NCBI GenBank assembly: GCA_035535315.1
Contig: DATLQD010000155.1
Span: 1 to 19,056 of the forward strand
Length of the DNA stretch: 19,056 nt
Source: DASQGA01 sp035535315
GTDB taxonomy: Bacteria > Actinomycetota > Thermoleophilia > Gaiellales > Gaiellaceae
Direction: 5' to 3'
This document shows, piece by piece, positions 6,916 to 15,990 of the stretch (positions within the stretch are counted from its first letter, which is position 1; the number at the start of each line of letters is the position of its first letter). The position numbers and the translations under genes were made by a program. The notes beneath the pieces are model-generated. The model had not been told where the DNA came from and made no database searches. It saw nothing but the letters and a program-made list of their open reading frames with translations.

Positions 6916-7728
6916 ATGATCTGCACCCTCGGCGACGTCCTCCTCGATGTCATCGTGGCACTCGACGGCCCGGTGCAAGAGGACACGGATACGTACGGCA
7001 AGACCCACGTCGGCACCGGCGGCCAGGCCGCGAACGTTGCCGCGTGGACTGTCGCTCTGGGCGGTGCCGCACGACTCGTGGCGCGCCGGGCCACAGACCC
7101 TGTGGGGGAGCTCCTCGCGCGAGACCTCGAACGGCGCGGCGTCGAGATGTGCGGGCCCGTCAGCGAGGGCGCCACCGGCACGGTGATCTCGATCGCAGCA
7201 CCGGACGGGCGGCGTTCGATGCTGACCGACCGCGGTGTCTCCCTCGGCTTCGAGCCGGACGCCTTCGATCCGGCCTGGCTGAACGGCTGCGATTGGCTCC
7301 ATGTGTCGGCGTACTCGCTCGTCGCCTCGCCCCTGCGTGAGACGGCCCTCCTCGCGGCCCAGACCGCCCGGGCGTCTGGAGCCGAGATCAGCCTCGATCT
7401 CGCCTCGACCGGCGCCTTTCGCCGGGCCGGCATCGAGCAGCTCCGTGGCGTCGCTCGAACGCTCTTGCCCCGCCTCGTTTTCGCGAACGAGGCCGAAGCG
7501 GAAGAGTTCGGTGAGATTGGCGCGCGCACGTTCGTGATCAAGCGGGGCGAGCGTGGGTGCACGATCCGTGAGGGCGGCGAAAGCCGCGACTACGACGCGG
7601 CGCAGGCCGAGCTCGTCGATTCGACAGGCGCGGGCGACGCGTTCGCTGCCGGCCTCCTGCTCGGCGGCCCCGAGCTCGCGGTGAGCGCGGCGGGACGCTG
7701 CGTGGCGACAATGGGGGCCATGCCATGA
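6916..7728 (+). CDS. psuK: PfkB-family carbohydrate kinase, probable pseudouridine kinase
   Basis: A 270-residue ribokinase/PfkB-family kinase. The N-terminal glycine signature GTGGQAANVA (33-42) and the C-terminal PfkB signature DSTGAGDAFAAG (235-246, catalytic base D241) are both intact, as is the IKRGERG strand near the ATP site. On fold alone the substrate could be ribose, adenosine, fructose or a nucleoside. The four-base ATGA overlap with a clear pseudouridine-5'-phosphate glycosidase gene makes pseudouridine the best guess. PsuK phosphorylates pseudouridine at the 5' position in the cytoplasm. It is shorter than many family members (about 300 or more), with a compact lid region. It is divergent from the 69-residue membrane gene with only 22 bases between starts. 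Confidence 0.85.
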   Translation: MICTLGDVLLDVIVALDGPVQEDTDTYGKTHVGTGGQAANVAAWTVALGGAARLVARRATDPVGELLARDLERRGVEMCGPVSEGATGTVISIAAPDGRRSMLTDRGVSLGFEPDAFDPAWLNGCDWLHVSAYSLVASPLRETALLAAQTARASGAEISLDLASTGAFRRAGIEQLRGVARTLLPRLVFANEAEAEEFGEIGARTFVIKRGERGCTIREGGESRDYDAAQAELVDSTGAGDAFAAGLLLGGPELAVSAAGRCVATMGAMP

Positions 7729-8627
7729 GCGATCTGGTTCGCATTCATCCCGATGTGGCAGCCGCCCTCGAAGCGCGCGAGCCCGTGGTTGCGCTCGAGA
7801 CGGCGCTCGTCTCGCATGGATTCCCGGCTCCCGAGGGCGCCGAGGTCGCGATGGAGTGCGAGGAGCGCATCCGGGCCGCGGGAGCGGTTCCGGCCACCGT
7901 CGGCGTTCTGGACGGCGCCGTCCGGGTCGGCTTGGAGCCGGCCGAGCTCGAGCGGTTCGCTGTCGCCGACGACGCCCGCAAGGTCGGTCCGAGGGATCTG
8001 GCTGCCGCGGCCGTCCAGGGGGTCGTCGGCGCGACCACCGTCGGTGGAACGCTCTCGGCGTGCCGGTTCGCCGGAATCGGGTTCCTCGGCACCGGCGGGC
8101 TCGGCGGCGTGCACCGGGGATTCGCCGGGACACTCGACATCTCCGCCGACCTCGGTGAGCTCTCCCGCACAGAGGCGCTTGTGGTCGCTTCGGGGGCCAA
8201 GTCCATTCTGGACGTGGCCGCAACTGCGGAAGCGCTCGAGACCCTGGGGGTGCCCGTGCTCGGCTGGCGCACGGACACCGTTCCGCGCTTCTACGACGCG
8301 CAGGGGGGCCCGCCCGTGTCGGCGCGGGTCGAGTCGACCGAGGAGGCCGCGTCGATCGCCGACGCTCACTGGCGCCTCGGCCGCCACTCGGCGCTCGTGC
8401 TTGCCCGCCCGCCCGACGAGAGCCTGGACGTCGAGCCCCTCATCCAGGCCGGGGTCGAGGAAGCCGAACGGCAGGGCGTGAAGGGCCAGGCGCTGACGCC
8501 CTTCCTCCTCGCCTACCTCCACCGGGAAAGCGGCGGCGCCACGATCCGGGTCAACCGCCAATTGATCGTCGAAAACGCGTCGCTGGCCGCCGAGGTGGCG
8601 GTGGCATACACGCGCCTCGACAGTTAG
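7725..8627 (+). CDS. psuG: Pseudouridine-5'-phosphate glycosidase
   Basis: PsuG splits the C-C glycosidic bond of pseudouridine 5'-phosphate, giving uracil and ribose 5-phosphate. The 300-residue protein carries the full family pattern: VVALETALVSHGFP with E25, ARKVGPRDL with K86, GATTVGGT, FLGTGGLGGVHRG, TLDISADL with D138/D142 (metal region), and SGAKSILD with K159, the lysine that forms the ring-opened ribose adduct in the E. coli enzyme. The C-terminal TPFLLAYL and NRQLIVENASLAAEVA are also typical. Length matches E. coli PsuG (about 312). Translation is coupled to psuK through ATGA. The stop overlaps the convergent M14 gene by four bases (TTAG). No transporter is visible nearby, so the substrate may come from the cell's own RNA turnover. 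Confidence 0.96.
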   Translation: MSDLVRIHPDVAAALEAREPVVALETALVSHGFPAPEGAEVAMECEERIRAAGAVPATVGVLDGAVRVGLEPAELERFAVADDARKVGPRDLAAAAVQGVVGATTVGGTLSACRFAGIGFLGTGGLGGVHRGFAGTLDISADLGELSRTEALVVASGAKSILDVAATAEALETLGVPVLGWRTDTVPRFYDAQGGPPVSARVESTEEAASIADAHWRLGRHSALVLARPPDESLDVEPLIQAGVEEAERQGVKGQALTPFLLAYLHRESGGATIRVNRQLIVENASLAAEVAVAYTRLDS

Positions 8628-9301
8628 CGGCTCCTCGCGATCGTAAGGACGGCCCTGACGTGGCGGGACGCCAGGCCGGCGGTGAGGGACCCGGACGCGA
8701 GCTCGACCACGTAGGAGGCGCAGCCCGGAAACTGGTGGCTCTGCCAGTTCGGCGCGCTGCCCGGCGGCCAGCGGATCGCGTGAAAGCGAACGCCTGCGAG
8801 CCGCGCGTAGCGGCGCCCGGCGGCGATGCTCCCACCCCACGCCCGGACGGTCGCCTGGGGCTGGTGGTACCAGATGGTCACGTCGGGCCGGATACGACGG
8901 ACCAGCGCGCGGGCCGCCCTGGACTCCGGCTCGGAGAAGGGTGCCGGTCCCGGGTATTCGGCATCCCACGGCTCTCCCGCGGCGCGCCAGCCTGAGCGGA
9001 AATTCCGGTTCAGGTCGACGCCACGGGCGTTCTGACGCGTGCGAGCCGCTCGTCCGTCCGGATTCAGGAGGTGCACGATCCAGATCTCGGCGCCAGCCGG
9101 CACGGTCGCGCGGGCGAGCCGTTGAGTGATGGCGGTCCCCGCGCATTCGTCGCCGTGGATGCAGCCGACGACGAGGATCGTCCGGGTGGCACCGGGTTGA
9201 CCGCGCTCGAGAGCTCGGATCGGCCTGCCGAGCACGGAGACGCCGATCGTCTCGGCGCGCGCGAAGACCGCGGGTGGCGTGGGAGCGTCAGCACTAAGCA
9301 C
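8624..9301 (-). CDS. M14-family zinc carboxypeptidase, murein peptide amidase-like
   Basis: A compact M14 metallopeptidase of 225 residues. Zinc motif HGDE (H49, E52), substrate-binding NR (N98-R99 in GVDLNRNF), third zinc ligand probably H146 in WYHQPQ, and catalytic Glu E200 in YVVELASG are all present in the usual order. The small size and the IHGDE plus LLNPDG style resemble MpaA, which removes meso-diaminopimelate from murein tripeptide, but substrate specificity cannot be read directly. I chose the GTG at 9301, which has GGAG nine bases upstream. The open frame extends further, but that part is the antisense of the divergent M74 gene. No signal peptide is seen, so it is probably cytoplasmic and would act in peptidoglycan recycling. 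It converges on psuG with a four-base overlap. Confidence 0.82.
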   Translation of the reverse strand: MLSADAPTPPAVFARAETIGVSVLGRPIRALERGQPGATRTILVVGCIHGDECAGTAITQRLARATVPAGAEIWIVHLLNPDGRAARTRQNARGVDLNRNFRSGWRAAGEPWDAEYPGPAPFSEPESRAARALVRRIRPDVTIWYHQPQATVRAWGGSIAAGRRYARLAGVRFHAIRWPPGSAPNWQSHQFPGCASYVVELASGSLTAGLASRHVRAVLTIARSR

Positions 9302-9310
9302 GGGTCCATT

Positions 9311-9346
9311 CTCCGGTACGGAGGACTCGACGTCGCGGGTCCCGCG
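9311..9346. promoter_or_regulatory. Two inverted repeats in the divergent M14/M74 control region
   Basis: Within the 55 bases between the two start codons are two inverted repeats with perfect arms: CTCCG-GTA-CGGAG (9311-9323) and CGCGGG-T-CCCGCG (9334-9346). Their centres are about 23 bases apart, close to two helical turns. The first overlaps the probable ribosome site of the M14 gene. They could be operators for a shared regulator or RNA hairpins in the leaders. GC-rich DNA makes short GC palindromes by chance, so function is unproven. Confidence 0.4.
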
Positions 9347-9356
9347 TAGACGAGAC

Positions 9357-9995
9357 GTGAGCAAGATCGTGACCGTGCTCGTCCTCGCGATGCTCGCTTT
9401 AGGGCCACCTAAGCCGTCCCGTGAGCCGCCGGCGCCAAAGCCCGTCTTCCCGAAGGTGCACTGGCACGTCTCGCACGCCCTCGGCTCCCCTTCCGGCGGA
9501 CGGCTCGTCGGAGGCGTGCGGCTGCCCGCTGAGGGGCGCCACTTCTTCACGTGGGATCCCCTCGGGCACCGCTCGCCCAGCCCAGGCTGGCGGAGGGTCG
9601 GAACGGACGGCCTGGTGCGGGTGACGCTACGCGTGATCGGGGAGTACGCAGCGGACCACCCCGGTGCGCCGCGCGTCGGCATCGGCGATCTGAGCCGTCC
9701 GCGCGGGGGCGACTTCGGCCCCCAGTTCGGCGGGCCCGGCCATGTCTCGCACCAGAACGGCCTCGACGTGGACGTCTACTACCCGCGCAAGGACCGGCGA
9801 GAGCGTCCCCCGCTCGAGGCGGGCCAGGCAAACCTGCGACTTGCGCAGGACCTGGTCGACCGCTTCGTGGCCGCCGGAGCCGAAGTGGTCTTCGTCGGGC
9901 CGAGCACGGGGCTCGTCGGGCCGACGGGCGTTGTCCGGGTGCTCGCCCACCACGACAACCACCTGCACGTGCGGCTCCCGCCCTGGCTCGCCTGA
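9357..9995 (+). CDS. Secreted penicillin-insensitive murein endopeptidase (M74, MepA-like)
   Basis: A 212-residue protein with a hydrophobic N-terminus (residues 4-16) that looks like a secretion signal, then a proline-rich stretch, then an M74/LAS-type metallopeptidase domain. Zinc-site motifs are SHQNGLDVD (131-139, H132 and D139) and HDNHLHVR (199-206, HxH). Domain landmarks such as WHVSHALGSPSGGRL near the start and IGDLSRPRGGDF are the expected MepA pattern. MepA cleaves D-Ala-meso-DAP cross-links in peptidoglycan. The start chosen is the GTG at 9357, which gives a clean signal peptide; an upstream in-frame ATG at 9279 would run back into the divergent gene. It is paired head to head with an M14 murein peptidase, which supports a cell-wall role. 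Exact bond specificity is not shown by sequence. Confidence 0.85.
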   Translation: MSKIVTVLVLAMLALGPPKPSREPPAPKPVFPKVHWHVSHALGSPSGGRLVGGVRLPAEGRHFFTWDPLGHRSPSPGWRRVGTDGLVRVTLRVIGEYAADHPGAPRVGIGDLSRPRGGDFGPQFGGPGHVSHQNGLDVDVYYPRKDRRERPPLEAGQANLRLAQDLVDRFVAAGAEVVFVGPSTGLVGPTGVVRVLAHHDNHLHVRLPPWLA

Positions 9996-10002
9996 GAATA
10001 GG

Positions 10003-10191
10003 GTGCTACGGGTACCTCGGCTCGCTCTGCTGCTAGCAGTCGCCGGACTCGCGGCGTGCGGTGGGTCGAGCGGCGACGAGGCACCGCCCGTCGCAGATTC
10101 GGCGCCCACCACGACCGCCGTCGAGCCCGAGCCGACCACCACGCAGGCGGAGCCAGAGCCAGAGGTCGTCTTGGGCGACACCCGGCCGTAG
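10003..10191 (+). CDS. Small lipoprotein with Thr/Pro/Glu-rich tail
   Basis: A 62-residue protein beginning at a GTG at 10003. Residues 1-18 form a lipoprotein signal peptide (basic VLRVPR, then a Leu/Ala core) ending in the lipobox LAAC with the modified cysteine at 19. The mature part is only about 44 residues, rich in Thr, Pro, Ala and Glu (TTTAVEPEPTTTQAEPEPE), and is probably unfolded and exposed. It has no recognisable domain. It lies seven bases after the M74 endopeptidase stop on the same strand, so it is likely co-transcribed and acts at the cell surface. Its stop abuts the stop of the next convergent gene with no base between. The signal peptide is clear; the function is unknown. 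Confidence 0.65.
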   Translation: MLRVPRLALLLAVAGLAACGGSSGDEAPPVADSAPTTTAVEPEPTTTQAEPEPEVVLGDTRP

Positions 10192-10407
10192 TCAGTCGTC
10201 GATCCGCTCGATCGCCACCACGTCGTCGGAGCGGAAGTCGACATGCCCCGCCGACCCCCAGCCGACCACGTCGCCGCTCGGGAGGATCGCCACCGGCGCG
10301 ATCACGCTTCCATCACGGAGCAGGAGCCTGGCTTGGTGGGCGCCGAAGGCATCCTGTGGCCATTCCGCCACCTCGGCGGCCAACCAGTCCGGCAGCCGCG
10401 ATGGCAT
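10192..10407 (-). CDS. Hypothetical 71-residue protein
   Basis: A small soluble protein starting MPSRLPDWLAAEVAEWP and containing a beta-rich middle (ARLLLRDGSVIAPVAILPSGDVVGW) that could be a small barrel or sheet, ending in the acidic FRSDDVVAIERIDD. I do not recognise a family. It starts four bases after the stop of the GYD gene (two consecutive TAG triplets, then ATG) and has no Shine-Dalgarno sequence of its own, so translation is probably coupled to that gene. The even hydrophobic pattern and snug fit between neighbours support a real gene. Confidence 0.6.
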   Translation of the reverse strand: MPSRLPDWLAAEVAEWPQDAFGAHQARLLLRDGSVIAPVAILPSGDVVGWGSAGHVDFRSDDVVAIERIDD

Positions 10408-10410
10408 CTA

Positions 10411-10698
10411 CTACTCGTTCAGGAGGCGCAGGAGGTCGTCGACCTCGAGCATCTCGTACGACTGCGTATGGACGCTACCCCGCGCTCCCAGGGCGATCGA
10501 CACCTTCGCAATCACCGAGGCATCCGGCGCTTCGACGATGTTCACGAAGTCGTACGGGCCGAGCACGAACCACTGGTGCAAGATCTTGGCCCCGAGCTCC
10601 GCGACGTCCTGGTTCACCTGCTTGACTCGCTCCGGGTTCGCCCTGAGCGTCTGGAGGCCCTGCTCGCTCAGCGTGGACAGCATGATGTAGCTCGGCAT
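10411..10698 (-). CDS. GYD-domain protein
   Basis: A 95-residue GYD-family protein (dimeric ferredoxin-like alpha/beta fold, function not known). It opens MPSYIMLSTLSEQG, then KILHQWFVLGPYDFVNIVEAPD, where GPYD is the signature that names the family (GxYD), and ends with a helix-rich segment, SYEMLEVDDLLRLL. The length is typical. GYD proteins are often found as small stand-alone proteins in bacteria and have no established reaction. The start is secured by a GGAGGA ribosome site five to six bases ahead (see separate entry). The membrane protein gene lies 15 bases upstream and the 71-residue gene follows after 3 bases, so the three probably share a transcript. Confidence 0.88.
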   Translation of the reverse strand: MPSYIMLSTLSEQGLQTLRANPERVKQVNQDVAELGAKILHQWFVLGPYDFVNIVEAPDASVIAKVSIALGARGSVHTQSYEMLEVDDLLRLLNE

Positions 10699-10701
10699 CG
10701 C

Positions 10702-10707
10702 TCCTCC
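10702..10707 (-). promoter_or_regulatory. Strong ribosome binding site for the GYD gene
   Basis: The minus strand reads GGAGGA three bases ahead of the ATG at 10698 (GGAGGAGCG-ATG). It is the best Shine-Dalgarno match I noticed in the window and fixes the start of the GYD gene. Most neighbours lack a comparable site. Confidence 0.7.
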
Positions 10708-10713
10708 GTTCTC

Positions 10714-11400
10714 TCAGCCTCGGCCGGGCGAGGATACAGCGCGCGCCTTCTGCTCGAAGTAGAGGACGCTCAGGCCGAGGAAGAAGAAGGGGGCCAACAC
10801 GATCTGGACGAGCGCCGTGGCCGCCAGCCCGCCGTTGTCGGCGAAGCCACGGAGCAGCGCTACCAGCAGCTGTCCGAAGAAGACATAGATCATGACGAGA
10901 GTGGCCGCGACGCCCAGCGCGTGCAGGTATTCGGCCCGCGAAAGGTGCAGCGAGCGCTGCAGGGAGAAGCCGAGCCGCTGAAACCAACTGTCGCCTCCCG
11001 GCGACCGCTCCAGCATGGCCACGGGAATGGAGAAGCCGGAGACGGCAAGCCAGGCGACGGCGAAGAGAAGCAGCAGGGGATCGATGCGCCCGAGGGTGAA
11101 CGGAAGCGCCACGACGACCGTGAGTGGCAGGAGGACAGGGCTCCGGACGATTGTCTGCGCCCAGGCCTCGCGAAAGCCGTCGCCCGACACGAGGCGGGCC
11201 GACACGCCGAAGGCGAGGGTGAAAGCGACCGAGATCGCGGCGACGAATCCCACGATATGCCCCGTCAGGGCGCCCAGGAGAAGCATCGCACCGACGAATG
11301 CTCCCACCCCCAGCGCGGCCCAAGGGCGGGCACCGTAGATCCGGATTGCCTCGGCCAGGACCTCCCCGAGGCGGAGCGGTCGATCGAGGTGGGCCGACAC
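10714..11400 (-). CDS. Six-helix integral membrane protein, unknown function
   Basis: A 228-residue hydrophobic protein with a conserved-looking amphipathic start (LRLGEVLAEAIRIYGARPW) and about six membrane helices near 28-46, 48-70, 89-105, 108-130, 160-183 and 192-215. The pattern of an N-terminal 'GEvl..a..iyr.np' helix followed by three helix pairs resembles the glycerophosphodiester phosphodiesterase membrane domain/DUF975-like proteins of Actinobacteria, but I see no catalytic residues, so no reaction is proposed. The start is uncertain: the GTG at 11400 gives the natural N-terminus but has no Shine-Dalgarno sequence, and an in-frame TTG at 11484 would add a 28-residue low-complexity leader. 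It follows clpB on the same strand after about 97 bases and precedes the GYD gene by 15. Confidence 0.75.
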   Translation of the reverse strand: MSAHLDRPLRLGEVLAEAIRIYGARPWAALGVGAFVGAMLLLGALTGHIVGFVAAISVAFTLAFGVSARLVSGDGFREAWAQTIVRSPVLLPLTVVVALPFTLGRIDPLLLLFAVAWLAVSGFSIPVAMLERSPGGDSWFQRLGFSLQRSLHLSRAEYLHALGVAATLVMIYVFFGQLLVALLRGFADNGGLAATALVQIVLAPFFFLGLSVLYFEQKARAVSSPGRG

Positions 11401-11497
11401 GAGGAGAACCGTACCCGGCGGCCCAGAGGACGCTGAATCGGCGCAAGCAGCGCGGCCAGACGGCACAGCGCCTACGTTCGCCAAGCTTCCTGGACGC

Positions 11498-13959
<2,462 letters not shown>

Positions 13960-13978
<19 letters not shown>

Positions 13979-14346
13979 CTCGCCTTTCTGTCAGGCATTG
14001 TTTCGCTGGCGCGGTAGGGCACGAGGTCGCGCCGATAGTGCTTGTGGACGTTGCGAACTTCCTCGTGCATCTGGCGCTCGAGGCGCTCCAGTCGCCTTTG
14101 AACCTTACGAAGCTCGTCCTCGAGCCGAAGCACGATCTCCACGCCGGCCAGGTTGATCCCGAGCTCGGCTTTGAGCGTCTGGATGAGACGGAGCCGCGCG
14201 ACGTCCGCCTCCGAATACAGCCGCGTGTTTCCGGGCGTCCGCTGCGGCCGCACGAGTCCCTTCGCCTCGTACATCCGAAGCGTCTGGGGATGCATGCCGA
14301 CGAGCTCGGCCGCCACGGAGATGATGTAGCGCGGGTGGTTCGTCAT
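13960..14346 (-). CDS. hspR: MerR-type heat-shock repressor HspR
   Basis: HspR represses the dnaK operon and clpB in Actinobacteria by binding HAIR operators, with DnaK acting as its co-repressor. The 128-residue protein opens with RYIISVAAELVGMHPQTLRMYE (6-27), the HspR form of the MerR winged helix-turn-helix, followed by GNTRLYSEADVARL and a long dimerisation coiled coil (about 65-105). The start is the ATG at 14346, one base after the dnaJ stop; the longer open frame upstream is dnaJ antiframe. The stop lies 19 bases inside clpB. Position as fourth gene after dnaJ matches Streptomyces. The C-terminal tail is short and basic. Confidence 0.95.
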
Positions 14347-14347
14347 C

Positions 14348-15475
14348 TCAGACCTCCAGCCTCTCGCGCGGGTTCTCGCGCGAGACCTTCTGGAGGTTCT
14401 CGACCGCTTCGCGCTCCGCCTTCGAAAGCTTTGTCGGGACGACCACGCGCACGCGCGCGAGCAGGTCACCGCGCCCCGAGCCCTTCAGCCTCGGAGCGCC
14501 CTTGCCCCGGACTCGCAGCATCCTGCCGTCCTGCGTTCCGGGTGGGATCTTTAGTGAGATCTTTCCGTCCGGGGTCGGAACCTCGACCTCGGCTCCGAGG
14601 GCTGCTTCCGCGTACGTGACGGGAACCTCGATGATGAGGTCCGAGCCGCGTCGCTCATACAGCGGGGAGGGTGTGACGCGGGTGATTACGTGCAGGTCGC
14701 CGGGCGGGCCGCCGTTCCGGCCTGGCTCCCCTTTTCCCTTCAGCTTGATCCGGGTTCCGTCCTTGACCCCGGGCGGAATCTTCACCGTGTAGCGCTTGGT
14801 CCGGACCTCGCGGCCAGAGCCGCGGCACGTATGGCACGGCGTCTCGACGACGGTGCCGTTGCCGCCGCAGCGTGGACACGGCTGCGAGAGCGCGAAGACG
14901 CCCTGGTTCTCGGACACGACGCCGCGCCCGCGGCACACCGGGCAAAGCGTCGGGGTCGTGCCCGGCTCCGCCCCGGAGCCCCCGCACGTGTGGCACGGCA
15001 CCTCGAGCTGAACCGGAATCCTGGTCTCGAGCCCGCGCAGGGAGTCCTCGAAGGACACGTTCACCTCGACCTCCACGTCGCGGCCACGCTCGCCCTGCTG
15101 GCTTCGCGCGCGGGTGGTCCGCCTTCCGCCGGCGTTCCCGAAGAGGCCGCCGAGGATGTCCCCGAAGTCGCCAAAATTTCCGAGGTCGCCGAGGTCGCCG
15201 AAGTTCCCGTCGTAGTTGACGTTCCAGCCGCCTTCCCGGTTTCCGGCGCCGGCGCCGGCGAACATGCGGCTCCCGAGCTGGTCGTACTGCTTACGCTTCT
15301 CCGGGTCGCGCAGGACGTCGTAGGCACCCTGAACTTCCTTGAAGCGCTCCTCCGCCTCGCTGTCACCCGGGTTCGCGTCCGGATGATGCTTTCGAACGAG
15401 CTTGCGGTGGGCCTTCTTGATGTCGCTGGCGGATGCGGTCTTCGGGACGCCGAGGACCTCGTAGAGATCCCTCAT
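14348..15475 (-). CDS. dnaJ: Chaperone DnaJ (Hsp40, type I)
   Basis: DnaJ delivers unfolded clients to DnaK and stimulates its ATPase. The 375-residue protein has a J-domain (1-70) with the essential HPD at 31-33. A Gly/Phe region follows (73-115) in which GNFGD/GDLG-type units repeat (90-107). The zinc domain has four CxxCxGxG repeats (C161/C164, C178/C181, C200/C203, C214/C217), and two client-binding beta domains follow. Helix II reads KKAHRKLVRKHH, where Tyr is more common than His at residue 23. The ATG overlaps the grpE stop as ATGA. Presence of hspR immediately after marks this as the main stress-operon DnaJ. Confidence 0.97.
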   Translation of the reverse strand: MRDLYEVLGVPKTASASDIKKAHRKLVRKHHPDANPGDSEAEERFKEVQGAYDVLRDPEKRKQYDQLGSRMFAGAGAGNREGGWNVNYDGNFGDLGDLGNFGDFGDILGGLFGNAGGRRTTRARSQQGERGRDVEVEVNVSFEDSLRGLETRIPVQLEVPCHTCGGSGAEPGTTPTLCPVCRGRGVVSENQGVFALSQPCPRCGGNGTVVETPCHTCRGSGREVRTKRYTVKIPPGVKDGTRIKLKGKGEPGRNGGPPGDLHVITRVTPSPLYERRGSDLIIEVPVTYAEAALGAEVEVPTPDGKISLKIPPGTQDGRMLRVRGKGAPRLKGSGRGDLLARVRVVVPTKLSKAEREAVENLQKVSRENPRERLEV

Positions 15476-15990
15476 CCGCTCCCCTGCGAGATCACGACCC
15501 GGGCAGGCCTGAGAACGCGGTCACCGAGGCGGTATCCCTTCTGGAGCACTTCGATGACCGAGCCCTCTTCCGCCTCGGACGGCTGCGTCAGCAGCGCCTC
15601 GTGGACGTGCGGGTCGAACTTCCCGTCAGTCTCGATCTCGACGAGGCCCTCCCGCTCGAGCGCCTCGCGAAGCTCCCGCGCGACGAGGGCGACGCCCTCG
15701 GCGAGCTTTGCCTCCTCGGTCTGCTCGCCCGCCTCGAGCGCACGCTCGAGGTTGTCCAGTACCGGGAGCAACTCCTTCACGAGCCGCTCGTGCGCCCGCG
15801 CGACCAGGCTTGCCTGGTCGCGCGCAGCACGCTTGCGGTAGTTGTCGAAGTCCGCCGCCACCCGCTTCAGGTGGTCGACAGCTTCGTCCCGTTCGGACTC
15901 GAGGAGCGCGACGCGCTCCTCGAGTCCCGGGCCCGTCTCGGAGGTCTGCTCCGAGTCTGGACCGCTGGTCTTCTCCTCGAAAGAGGCCAT
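15472..15990 (-). CDS. grpE: Nucleotide exchange factor GrpE
   Basis: GrpE is the dimeric exchange factor that releases ADP from DnaK. The 172-residue protein has a disordered acidic start, a long helix (about 22-90) with the family core RVAADFDNYRKRAARDQ, and the C-terminal beta domain containing KFDPHVHEALLTQP and VLQKGYRLGDRVLRPARVVIS, which contacts DnaK. Its ATG shares one base with the dnaK stop (TAATG), and its stop overlaps dnaJ as ATGA, so translation along the operon is coupled. Confidence 0.97.
   Translation of the reverse strand: MASFEEKTSGPDSEQTSETGPGLEERVALLESERDEAVDHLKRVAADFDNYRKRAARDQASLVARAHERLVKELLPVLDNLERALEAGEQTEEAKLAEGVALVARELREALEREGLVEIETDGKFDPHVHEALLTQPSEAEEGSVIEVLQKGYRLGDRVLRPARVVISQGSG

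Noticed and set aside
9279..9356. N-terminal extension of the M74 peptidase from the ATG at 9279
   Set aside because: It would place 26 polar residues ahead of a clean signal peptide and overlap the divergent M14 start. The GTG at 9357 is the better choice.
9302..9682. N-terminal extension of the M14 peptidase up to 9682
   Set aside because: This part is low-complexity and antisense to the signal peptide and domain of the M74 gene. A GTG at 9301 with a GGAG site gives a complete M14 domain.
11401..11497. Possible terminator or small gene between clpB and the membrane protein
   Set aside because: I found no stem-loop with a T-run and no convincing short coding sequence here; only an extended open frame from a TTG at 11484 that looks like non-coding leader.
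14347..14469. N-terminal extension of HspR up to 14469
   Set aside because: It is an antiframe of the dnaJ 3' end, rich in Arg and Ser. HspR proteins begin just before the helix-turn-helix, as at the ATG at 14346.
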